Below are positions 54,691 through 64,000 of a stretch of 64,000 nucleotides of DNA, piece by piece (positions within the stretch are counted from its first letter, which is position 1; each line of letters opens with the position of its first letter). Both the position numbers and the translations under genes were made by a program. The stretch is taken from the NCBI GenBank assembly GCA_037893225.1, contig JAZGUH010000451.1:124001-188000 (forward strand), read 5' to 3'. The notes beneath the pieces are model-generated. The model was not told where the DNA came from. It ran no database searches and saw only the letters and a list, made by a program, of their open reading frames with translations. The stretch is from Hippasteria phrygiana (Eukaryota > Echinodermata > Asteroidea > Valvatida > Goniasteridae).

Positions 54691-56207
54691 AAGGGAATTT
54701 GACATGCATGGAGCAATAAATAGACGGTAATATGTACACAGATGTTGGCCGGAAAGAAAATATACATTGCGAGGTTTGAATTTTCTCCACAAGTTTTAAC
54801 TCTGGGAAGCCGCCGATGATTGCAACATGTAGCGCCAGATCTAAGCTATACATACATGTCAAAATTACTGCATTTGGTTGATATTTCATGCAATTATGAA
54901 TGAGTAAAGCAAGTCCATACCCCAGGGAATTTGACAGGCATGGAGCAATAAATAAAAGGTAATCTGCACACGGATGGTGGCCGGGAAGAAAATAAACATT
55001 GCGAGGTTTGAATTTTCTCCACAAGTTTTAACTCTAGGAAGCCGCCGATGATTGCAACATGTAGCGCCAGATCTAAGCTATACATACATGTCAAAATTAC
55101 TGCATTTGGTTGATATTTCATGCAATTATGAATGAGTAAAGCAAGTCCATACCCCAGGGAATTTGACAGGCATGGAGCAATAAATAGACGGTAATATGTA
55201 CACAGATGTTGGCCGGAAAGAAAATAAACATTGCGAGGTTTGAATTTTCTCCACAAGTTTTAACTCTAGGCAGCCGCCGATGATTGCAACATGTAGCGCC
55301 AGATCTAAGCTATCGATACATGTCAAAATTACTGTATTTGGTTGATATTTCATGCAATTATGAATGAGTAAAGCAAGTCCATACCCCAGGGAATTTGACA
55401 TGCATGGAGCAATAAATAAACGGTAATATGTACACAGATGTTGGCCGGAAAGAAAATAAACATTGCGAGGTTTGAATTTTCTCCACAAGTGTTAACTCTA
55501 AGAAGCCGCCGATAATTGCAACATGTAGCGCCAGATCTAAGCTATCCATACATGTCAAAATGACTGTATTTGGTTGATATTTCATGCAATTATGAATGAG
55601 TAAAGCAAGTCCATACCCCAGGGAATTTGACATGCATGGAGCAATAAATAGACGGTAATATGTACACAGATGTTGGCCGGAAAGAAAATAAACATTGCGA
55701 GGTTTGAATTTTCTCCACAAGTTTTAACTCTAAGAAGCCGCCGATGATTGCAACATGTAGCGCCAGATCTAAGCTATCCATACATGTCAAAATTACTGTA
55801 TTTGGTTGATATTTCATGCAATTATGAATGAGTAAAGCAAGTCCATACCCCAGGGAATTTGACATGCATGGAGCAATAAATAGACGGTAATATGTACACA
55901 GATGTTGGCCGGAAAGAAAATATACATTGCGAGGTTTGAATTTTCTCCACAAGTTTTAAATCTGGGAAGCCGCCGATGATTGCAACATGTAGCGCCAGAT
56001 CTAAGCTATACATACATGTCAAAATTACTGCATTTGGTTGATATTTCATGCAATTATGAATGAGTAAAGCAAGTCCATACCCCAGGGAATTTGACAGGCA
56101 TGGAGCAATAAATAAAAGGTAATCTGCACACGGATGGTGGCCGGGAAGAAAATAAACATTGCGAGGTTTGAATTTTCTCCACAAGTTTTAACTCTAGGAA
56201 GCCGCCG
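54181..56207 (+). repeat. 18-monomer-offset duplication, copy 1 (partner 58357-60383)
   Basis: Z Y P2 Q2 Z R Y P2 (monomers 235-242) recurs as monomers 253-260, offset 4,176 bp. The partner carries three changes not seen here: 10c at 59418 (gtttcaatt), 177t at 60049 (ggatcaat) and 73t at 60177 (agatttaag). ATCGAT is shared (55312 and 59488). Confidence 0.8.
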
Positions 56208-58202
56208 CTGATTGCAACATGTAGCGCCAGATCTAAGCTATACATACATGTCAAAATTACTGCATTTAGTTGATATTTCATGCAATTATGAATGAGTAAA
56301 GCAAGTCCATACCCCAGGGAATTTGACAGGCATGGAGCAATAAATAGACGGTAATATGTACACAGATGTTGGCCGGAAAGAAAATAAACATTGCGAGGTT
56401 TGAATTTTCTCCACAAGTTTTAACTCTAAGAAGCCGCCGATGATTGCAACATGTAGCGCCAGATCTAAGCTATCCATACATGTCAAAATTACTGTATCTG
56501 GTTGATATTTCATGCAATTATGAATGAATAAAGCAAGTCCATACCCAAGGGAATTTGACATGCATGGAGCAATAAATAGACGGTAATATGTACACAGATG
56601 TTGGCCGGAAAGAAAATATACATTGCGAGGTTTGAATTTTCTCCACAAGTTTTAACTCTGGGAAGCCGCCGATGATTGCAACATGTAGCGCCAGATCTAA
56701 GCTATACATACATGTCAAAATTACTGCATTTGGTTGATATTTCATGCAATTATGAATGAGTAAAGCAAGTCCATACCCCAGGGAATTTGACAGGCATGGA
56801 GCAATAAATAAAAGGTAATCTGCACACGGATGGTGGCCGGGAAGAAAATAAACATTGCGAGGTTTGAATTTTCTCCACAAGTTTTAACTCTAGGAAGCCG
56901 CCGATGATTGCAACATGTAGCGCCAGATCTAAGCTATACATACATGTCAAAATTACTGCATTTGGTTGATATTTCATGCAATTATGAATGAGTAAAGCAA
57001 GTCCATACCCCAGGGAATTTGACAGGCATGGAGCAATAAATAGACGGTAATATGTACACAGATGTTGGCCGGAAAGAAAATAAACATTGCGAGGTTTGAA
57101 TTTTCTCCACAAGTTTTAACTCTAAGAAGCCGCCGATGATTGCAACATGTAGCGCCAGATCTAAGCTATCCATACATGTCAAAATTACTGTATTTGGTTG
57201 ATATTTCATGCAATTATGAATGAGTAAAGCAAGTCCATACCCCAGGGAATTTGACAGGCATGGAGCAATAAATAGACGGTAATATGTACACAGATGTTGG
57301 CCGGAAAGAAAATAAACATTGCGAGGTTTGAATTTTCTCCACAAGTTTTAACTCTAGGCAGCCGCCGATGATTGCAACATGTAGCGCCAGATCTAAGCTA
57401 TCCATACATGTCAAAATTACTGTATTTGGTTGATATTTCATGCAATTATGAATGAGTAAAGCAAGTCCATACCCCAGGGAATTTGACATGCATGGAGCAA
57501 TAAATAGACGGTAATATGTACACAGATGTTGGCCGGAAAGAAAATAAACATTGCGAGGTTTGAATTTTCTCCACAAGTGTTAACTCTAAGAAGCCGCCGA
57601 TAATTGCAACATGTAGCGCCAGATCTAAGCTATCCATACATGTCAAAATTACTGTATTTGGTTGATATTTCATGCAATTATGAATGAGTAAAGCAAGTCC
57701 ATACCCCAGGGAATTTGACAGGCATGGAGCAATAAATAGACGGTAATATGTACACAGATGTTGGCCGGAAAGAAAATAAACATTGCGAGGTTTGAATTTT
57801 CCCCACAAGTTTTAACTCTAAGAAGCCGCCGATGATTGCAACATGTAGCGCCAGATCTAAGCTATCCATACATGTCAAAATTACTGTATTTGGTTGATAT
57901 TTCATGCAATTATGAATGAATAAAGCAAGTCCATACCCCAGGGAATTTGACATGCATGGAGCAATAAATAGACGGTAATATGTACACAGATGTTGGCCGG
58001 AAAGAAAATATACATTGCGAGGTTTGAATTTTCTCCACAAGTTTTAAATCTGGGAAGCCGCCGATGATTGCAACATGTAGCGCCAGATCTAAGCTATACA
58101 TACATGTCAAAATTACTGCATTTGGTTGATATTTCATGCAATTATGAATGAGTAAAGCAAGTCCATACCCCAGGGAATTTGACAGGCATGGAGCAATAAA
58201 TA
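54685..58202 (+). repeat. 28-monomer-offset duplication, copy 2 (about 3.5 kb)
   Basis: This copy matches 48189-51706. Part of it (from 56269) also matches 52325-54258 at an offset of 17 monomers, and that segment matches part of copy 1 at an offset of 11. The three offsets add up (11 + 17 = 28), so three related copies of this piece exist. Confidence 0.84.
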
Positions 58203-61200
58203 AAAGGTAATCTGCACACGGATGGTGGCCGGGAAGAAAATAAACATTGCGAGGTTTGAATTTTCTCCACAAGTTTTAACTCTAGGAAGCCGCCGATGAT
58301 TGCAACATGTAGCGCCAGATCTAAGCTATACATACATGTCAAAATTACTGCATTTAGTTGATATTTCATGCAATTATGAATGAGTAAAGCAAGTCCATAC
58401 CCCAGGGAATTTGACAGGCATGGAGCAATAAATAGACGGTAATATGTACACAGATGTTGGCCGGAAAGAAAATAAACATTGCGAGGTTTGAATTTTCTCC
58501 ACAAGTTTTAACTCTAGGCAGCCGCCGATGATTGCAACATGTAGCGCCAGATCTAAGCTATCCATACATGTCAAAATTACTGTATTTGGTTGATATTTCA
58601 TGCAATTATGAATGAATAAAGCAAGTCCATACCCCAGGGAATTTGACAGGCATGGAGCAATAAATAGACGGTAATATGTACACAGATGTTGGCCGGAAAG
58701 AAAATAAACATTGCGAGGTTTGAATTTTCTCCACAAGTTTTAACTCTAAGAAGCCGCCGATGATTGCAACATGTAGCGCCAGATCTAAGCTATCCATACA
58801 TGTCAAAATTACTGTATTTGGTTGATATTTCATGCAATTATGAATGAATAAAGCAAGTCCATACCCAAGGGAATTTGACATGCATGGAGCAATAAATAGA
58901 CGGTAATATGTACACAGATGTTGGCCGGAAAGAAAATATACATTGCGAGGTTTGAATTTTCTCCACAAGTTTTAACTCTGGGAAGCCGCCGATGATTGCA
59001 ACATGTAGCGCCAGATCTAAGCTATACATACATGTCAAAATTACTGCATTTGGTTGATATTTCATGCAATTATGAATGAGTAAAGCAAGTCCATACCCCA
59101 GGGAATTTGACAGGCATGGAGCAATAAATAAAAGGTAATCTGCACACGGATGGTGGCCGGGAAGAAAATAAACATTGCGAGGTTTGAATTTTCTCCACAA
59201 GTTTTAACTCTAGGAAGCCGCCGATGATTGCAACATGTAGCGCCAGATCTAAGCTATACATACATGTCAAAATTACTGCATTTGGTTGATATTTCATGCA
59301 ATTATGAATGAGTAAAGCAAGTCCATACCCCAGGGAATTTGACAGGCATGGAGCAATAAATAGACGGTAATATGTACACAGATGTTGGCCGGAAAGAAAA
59401 TAAACATTGCGAGGTTTCAATTTTCTCCACAAGTTTTAACTCTAGGCAGCCGCCGATGATTGCAACATGTAGCGCCAGATCTAAGCTATCGATACATGTC
59501 AAAATTACTGTATTTGGTTGATATTTCATGCAATTATGAATGAGTAAAGCAAGTCCATACCCCAGGGAATTTGACATGCATGGAGCAATAAATAAACGGT
59601 AATATGTACACAGATGTTGGCCGGAAAGAAAATAAACATTGCGAGGTTTGAATTTTCTCCACAAGTGTTAACTCTAAGAAGCCGCCGATAATTGCAACAT
59701 GTAGCGCCAGATCTAAGCTATCCATACATGTCAAAATGACTGTATTTGGTTGATATTTCATGCAATTATGAATGAGTAAAGCAAGTCCATACCCCAGGGA
59801 ATTTGACATGCATGGAGCAATAAATAGACGGTAATATGTACACAGATGTTGGCCGGAAAGAAAATAAACATTGCGAGGTTTGAATTTTCTCCACAAGTTT
59901 TAACTCTAAGAAGCCGCCGATGATTGCAACATGTAGCGCCAGATCTAAGCTATCCATACATGTCAAAATTACTGTATTTGGTTGATATTTCATGCAATTA
60001 TGAATGAGTAAAGCAAGTCCATACCCCAGGGAATTTGACATGCATGGATCAATAAATAGACGGTAATATGTACACAGATGTTGGCCGGAAAGAAAATATA
60101 CATTGCGAGGTTTGAATTTTCTCCACAAGTTTTAAATCTGGGAAGCCGCCGATGATTGCAACATGTAGCGCCAGATTTAAGCTATACATACATGTCAAAA
60201 TTACTGCATTTGGTTGATATTTCATGCAATTATGAATGAGTAAAGCAAGTCCATACCCCAGGGAATTTGACAGGCATGGAGCAATAAATAAAAGGTAATC
60301 TGCACACGGATGGTGGCCGGGAAGAAAATAAACATTGCGAGGTTTGAATTTTCTCCACAAGTTTTAACTCTAGGAAGCCGCCGATGATTGCAACATGTAG
60401 CGCCAGATCTAAGCTATACATACATGTCAAAATTACTGCATTTAGTTGATATTTCATGCAATTATGAATGAGTAAAGCAAGTCCATACCCCAGGGAATTT
60501 GACAGGCATGGAGCAATAAATAGACGGTAATATGTACACAGATGTTGGCCGGAAAGAAAATAAACATTGCGAGGTTTGAATTTTCTCCACAAGTTTTAAC
60601 TCTAAGAAGCCGCCGATGATTGCAACATGTAGCGCCAGATCTAAGCTATCCATACATGTCAAAATTACTGTATTTGGTTGATATTTCATGCAATTATGAA
60701 TGAATAAAGCAAGTCCATACCCAAGGGAATTTGACATGCATGGAGCAATAAATAGACGGTAATATGTACACAGATGTTGGCCGGAAAGAAAATATACATT
60801 GCGAGGTTTGAATTTTCTCCACAAGTTTTAACTCTGGGAAGCCGCCGATGATTGCAACATGTAGCGCCAGATCTAAGCTATACATACATGTCAAAATTAC
60901 TGCATTTGGTTGATATTTCATGCAATTATGAATGAGTAAAGCAAGTCCATACCCCAGGGAATTTGACAGGCATGGAGCAATAAATAAAAGGTAATCTGCA
61001 CACGGATGGTGGCCGGGAAGAAAATAAACATTGCGAGGTTTGAATTTTCTCCACAAGTTTTAACTCTAGGAAGCCGCCGATGATTGCAACATGTAGCGCC
61101 AGATCTAAGCTATACATACATGTCAAAATTACTGCATTTGGTTGATATTTCATGCAATTATGAATGAGTAAAGCAAGTCCATACCCCAGGGAATTTGACA

Positions 61201-61496
61201 GGCATGGAGCAATAAATAGACGGTAATATGTACACAGATGTTGGCCGGAAAGAAAATAAACATTGCGAGGTTTGAATTTTCTCCACAAGTTTTAACTCTA
61301 AGAAGCCGCCGATGATTGCAACATGTAGCGCCAGATCTAAGCTATCCATACATGTCAAAATTACTGTATTTGGTTGATATTTCATGCAATTATGAATGAA
61401 TAAAGCAAGTCCATACCCCAGGGAATTTGACATGCATGGAGCAATAAATAGACGGTAATATGTACACAGATGTTGGCCGGAAAGAAAATATACATT

Positions 61497-64000
61497 GCGA
61501 GGTTTGAATTTTCTCCACAAGTTTTAACTCTGGGAAGCCGCCGATGATTGCAACATGTAGCGCCAGATCTAAGCTATACATACATGTCAAAATTACTGCA
61601 TTTGGTTGATATTTCATGCAATTATGAATGAGTGAAGCAAGTCCATACCCCAGGGAATTTGACAGGCATGGAGCAATAAATAAAAGGTAATCTGCACACG
61701 GATGGTGGCCGGGAAGAAAATAAACATTGCGAGGTTTGAATTTTCTCCACAAGTTTTAACTCTAGGAAGCCGCCGATGATTGCAACATGTAGCGCCAGAT
61801 CTAAGCTATACATACATGTCAAAATTACTGTATTTGGTTGATATTTCATGCAATTATGAATGAGTAAAGCAAGTCCATACCCCAGGGAATTTGACATGCA
61901 TGGAGCAATAAATAGACGGTAACATGTACACAGATGTTGGCCGGAAAGAAAATAAACATTGCGAGGTTTGAATTTTCTCCACAAGTTTTAACTCTAGGAA
62001 GCCGCCGATGATTGCAACATGTAGCGCCAGATCTAAGCTATACATACATGTCAAAATTACTGCATTTGGTCGATATTTCATGCAATTATGAATGAGTAAA
62101 GCAAGTCCATACCCCAGGGAATTTGACAGGCATGGAGCAATAAATAGACGGTAATATGTACACAGATGTTGGCCGGAAAGAAAATAAACATTGCGAGGTT
62201 TGAATTTTCTCCACAAGTTTTAACTCTAAGAAGCCGCCGATAATTGCAACATGTAGCGCCAGATCTAAGCTATACATACATGTCAAAATTACTGCATTTG
62301 GTTGATATTTCATGCAATTATGAATGAGTAAAGCAAGTCCATACCCCAGGGAATTAGATATGCATGGAGCAATAAATATACGGTAACATGTACACAGATG
62401 TTGGCCGGAAAGAAAATAAACATTGCGAGGTTTGAATTTTCTCCACAAGTTTTAACTCTAAGAAGCCGCCGATGATTGCAACATGTAGCGCCAGATCTAA
62501 GCTATCCATACATGTCAAAAATACTGCATTTGGTTGATATTTCATGCAATTATGAATGAGTAAAGCAAGTCCATACCCCAGGGAATTTGACAGGCATGGA
62601 GCAATAAATAGACGGTAATATGTACACAGATGTTGGCCGGAAAGAAAATAAACATTGCGAGGTTTGAATTTTCTCCACAAGTGTTAACTCTAAGAAGCCG
62701 CCGATAATTGCAACATGTAGCGCCAGATCTAAGCTATCCATACATGTCAAAATTACTGTATTTGGTTGATATTTCATGCAATTATGAATGAGTAAAGCAA
62801 GTCCATACCCCAGGGAATTTGACAGGCATGGAGCAATAAATAGACGGTAATATGTACACAGATGTTGGCCGGAAAGAAAATAAACATTGCGAGGTTTGAA
62901 TTTTCTCCACAGGTTTTAACTCTAAGAAGCCGCCGATGATTGCAACATGTAGCGCCAGATCTAAGCTATCCATACATGTCAAAATTACTGCATTTGGTTG
63001 ATATTTCATGCAATTATGAATGAATAAAGCAAGTCCATACCCCAGGGAATTTGACATGCATGGAGCAATAAATAGACGGTAATATGTACACAGATGTTGG
63101 CCGGAAAGAAAATATACATTGCGAGGTTTGAATTTTCTCCACAAGTTTTAAATCTGGGAAGCCGCCGATGATTGCAACATGTAGCGCCAGATCTAAGCTA
63201 TACATACATGTCAAAATTACTGCATTTGGTTGATATTTCATGCAATTATGAATGAGTAAAGCAAGTCCATACCCCAGGGAATTTGACAGGCATGGAGCAA
63301 TAAATAAAAGGTAATCTGCACACGGATGGTGGCCGGGAAGAAAATAAACATTGCGAGGTTTGAATTTTCTCCACAAGTTTTAACTCTAGGAAGCCGCCGA
63401 TGATTGCAACATGTAGCGCCAGATCTAAGCTATACATACATGTCAAAATTACTGCATTTGGTTGATATTTCATGCTATTATGAATGAGTAAAGCAAGTCC
63501 ATACCCCAGGGAATTTGACAGGCATGGAGCAATAAATAGACGGTAATATGTACACAGATGTTGGCCGGAAAGAAAATAAACATTGCGAGGTTTGAATTTT
63601 CTCCACAAGTTTTAACTCTAAGAAGCCGCCGATGATTGCAACATGTAGCGCCAGATCTAAGCTATCCATACATGTCAAAATTACTGTATTTGGTTGATAT
63701 TTCATGCAATTATGAATGAATAAAGCAAGTCCATACCCCAGGGAATTTGACATGCATGGAGCAATAAATAGACGGTAATATGTACACAGATGTTGGCCGG
63801 AAAGAAAATATACATTGCGAGGTTTGAATTTTCTCCACAAGTTTTAACTCTGGGAAGCCGCCGATGATTGCAACATGTAGCGCCAGATCTAAGCTATACA
63901 TACATGTCAAAATTACTGCATTTGGTTGATATTTCATGCAATTATGAATGAGTGAAGCAAGTCCATACCCCAGGGAATTTGACAGGCATGGAGCAATAAA
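61497..64000 (+). repeat. HOR block 8, monomers 266-275 plus partial: return of left-side types
   Basis: Order read: P1, Q/R chimera, Q2 (111c), an unusual copy (monomer 269), U, R, W-like (24g with 37a and 103c), P2 with 32a, Q2 (124t), Y1, partial P1. Monomer 269 (62193-62424) has gaattagat at 159-167 (164a, 167t) and 187t, changes not noticed in this combination elsewhere. P1 (138g) and 24g had been absent for about 25 and 35 kb respectively. Confidence 0.8.
63817..64000 (+). repeat. Truncated monomer at right edge (positions 1-184, P1-like)
   Basis: The last 184 bases follow a 227t tail and show 36g, 82a, 103c, 138g and 169g, ending at aataaa (179-184). The cut comes just before the diagnostic cassette at 187-217, so the P1 assignment rests on 36g and 138g only. 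The array continues beyond the window. Confidence 0.88.

Larger units (their letters stand above)
47345..61496 (+). repeat. HOR block 7, monomers 205-265: 9-mer in two forms, marked by 32a
   Basis: Form one (monomers 205-213, 251-259): P2 Q1 Z Y P2 Q2 Z R Y. Form two (214-222, 242-250): P2 Q1 Y P2 Q2 Y/Z Z R Y. Two derived units lie between: 223-233 (11 monomers) and 234-241 (8), each starting with a P/Q chimera that merges the first two monomers. The first monomer of every unit carries 32a (ttaaatctggg), at 47376, 49464, 51552, 54104, 55960, 58048 and 60136. A last unit, 260-265, reads P2 Q1 Y P2 Q2 Y and then passes into P1. Confidence 0.83.
1..64000 (+). repeat. 232-bp satellite DNA array, 275 complete monomers, fills the window
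   Basis: The 10-mer gcgaggtttg (or a one-base variant) recurs every 232 bases from 17 to 63817 with no phase change. All monomers have the same orientation. No unique sequence, transposon or inversion interrupts them. Copies differ by substitutions at a limited set of recurrent sites. The minus strand of each monomer carries an overlapping reading frame of about 120 codons opening with TTG. Because 232 is not a multiple of 3, each crosses about 1.6 monomers in shifting frame and then stops. These frames are by-products of periodicity, not genes. There is therefore no gene in the window. Array identity is seen directly; a eukaryotic heterochromatic origin follows from what is known of long satellite arrays; centromere function is not shown. 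Confidence 0.98.

Noticed and set aside
142..63937. Series of overlapping minus-strand open frames of about 120 codons, one per monomer
   Set aside because: They begin at TTG, span about 1.6 monomers, change frame at every monomer (232 = 3 x 77 + 1) and differ only where the satellite varies. W monomers put a stop in them (36c) and 148t shortens others. They are what a periodic sequence without stops in parts of a frame produces, not a gene family.
1..64000. CRISPR array
   Set aside because: The repeats are directly adjacent with no unique spacers, the unit is 232 bp, and the whole unit is conserved.
1..64000. Hammerhead ribozyme in the satellite, as in some animal satellites
   Set aside because: I looked for the core ctgatga followed by gaaa on both strands of the consensus and found no match. 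The nearest (gccgatgatt, and gctgattg in monomers 215 and 243) lacks the required bases.
1..64000. CENP-B box
   Set aside because: No ttcg...a..cggg arrangement on either strand of the consensus. The gccgggaa in P cassettes lacks the ttcg part at the right distance.
1..64000. Transposon or retroelement insertion, inversion or unique gap
   Set aside because: The 232-bp phase and the orientation are kept at every monomer, so there is no room for an insertion and no reversed block.
1..64000. Tandem gene family such as rRNA, 5S or histone units
   Set aside because: The monomer shows none of the conserved rRNA or 5S sequence that I know, has no full-length coding frame, and is too short for a histone unit.
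1..64000. Pure assembly artefact from collapsing or cloning one unit
   Set aside because: Linked private variants, graded domains and chimeric junctions would not come from simple copying of one consensus. Local errors in copy number remain possible and need read-level checking.

Overview
The whole 64,000-base window is one uninterrupted tandem satellite array. A 232-bp monomer is repeated head to tail in a single orientation. There are 275 complete copies (17-63816), 16 bases of a copy at the left edge and 184 bases of a copy at the right edge, so the array runs past both ends. I see no gene, RNA gene, transposon, CRISPR array or unique spacer. Homogeneous arrays of this size are known from eukaryotic heterochromatin (centromeric, pericentromeric or subtelomeric). 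The window is therefore very probably from a eukaryotic nuclear genome assembled from long reads. I do not recognise the satellite family and cannot name the species. The consensus monomer is about 39% GC (hand count).

Numbering used throughout: monomer n starts at 17+232(n-1). Position 1 of a monomer is the first g of gcgaggtttg. No length variant was found: the phase at 17 is still exact at 63817 (275 x 232 = 63,800). All variation seen is single-base substitution at a few dozen recurrent sites, and these are linked into monomer types. Types are named here: P1 and P2 (36g; a divergent cassette at 187-217; 138g in P1, 138a in P2), Q1 and Q2 (36a 37g 82a; 108a in Q1, 108g in Q2), R (27g, usually 50a), V (97a 98a), W (24g 36c), X (36g with 136a 155a), Y1 and Y2 (37a 82c 136a 169t 227t; 67t in Y2), Z (39c) and U (82c 97a 103c). 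Two types joined by a slash are chimeras.

The types form higher-order repeats (HORs) that change along the window. From 0 to about 23 kb the array is a mosaic of a 5-mer (P1-Q1-R-V-W, 1,160 bp) and a 3-mer (P2-Q2-Y, 696 bp), sometimes preceded by X. From 23 to 31 kb is a transition zone where Z and U first appear, with a 2.1-kb segment repeated 3,712 bp away. From 31.9 to 37.1 kb an 11-mer (2,552 bp) is present twice. From 37 to 61 kb the dominant spacing is a 9-mer (2,088 bp) in two alternative forms, disturbed by 8-, 11-, 17-, 18- and 28-monomer offsets. From 61.5 kb to the end some left-side types (P1, a W-like monomer) return.

Several long segments are near-identical copies of each other. 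The largest is about 5.5 kb (1027-6548 and 15643-21164), with one difference noticed. Junctions fall inside chimeric monomers, the signature of unequal crossing-over or gene conversion. There is no operon or pathway here. The biological content is the array architecture, with a possible centromeric or heterochromatic role that sequence alone cannot prove. Types were assigned by reading diagnostic sites by eye, so individual monomer calls can contain errors.
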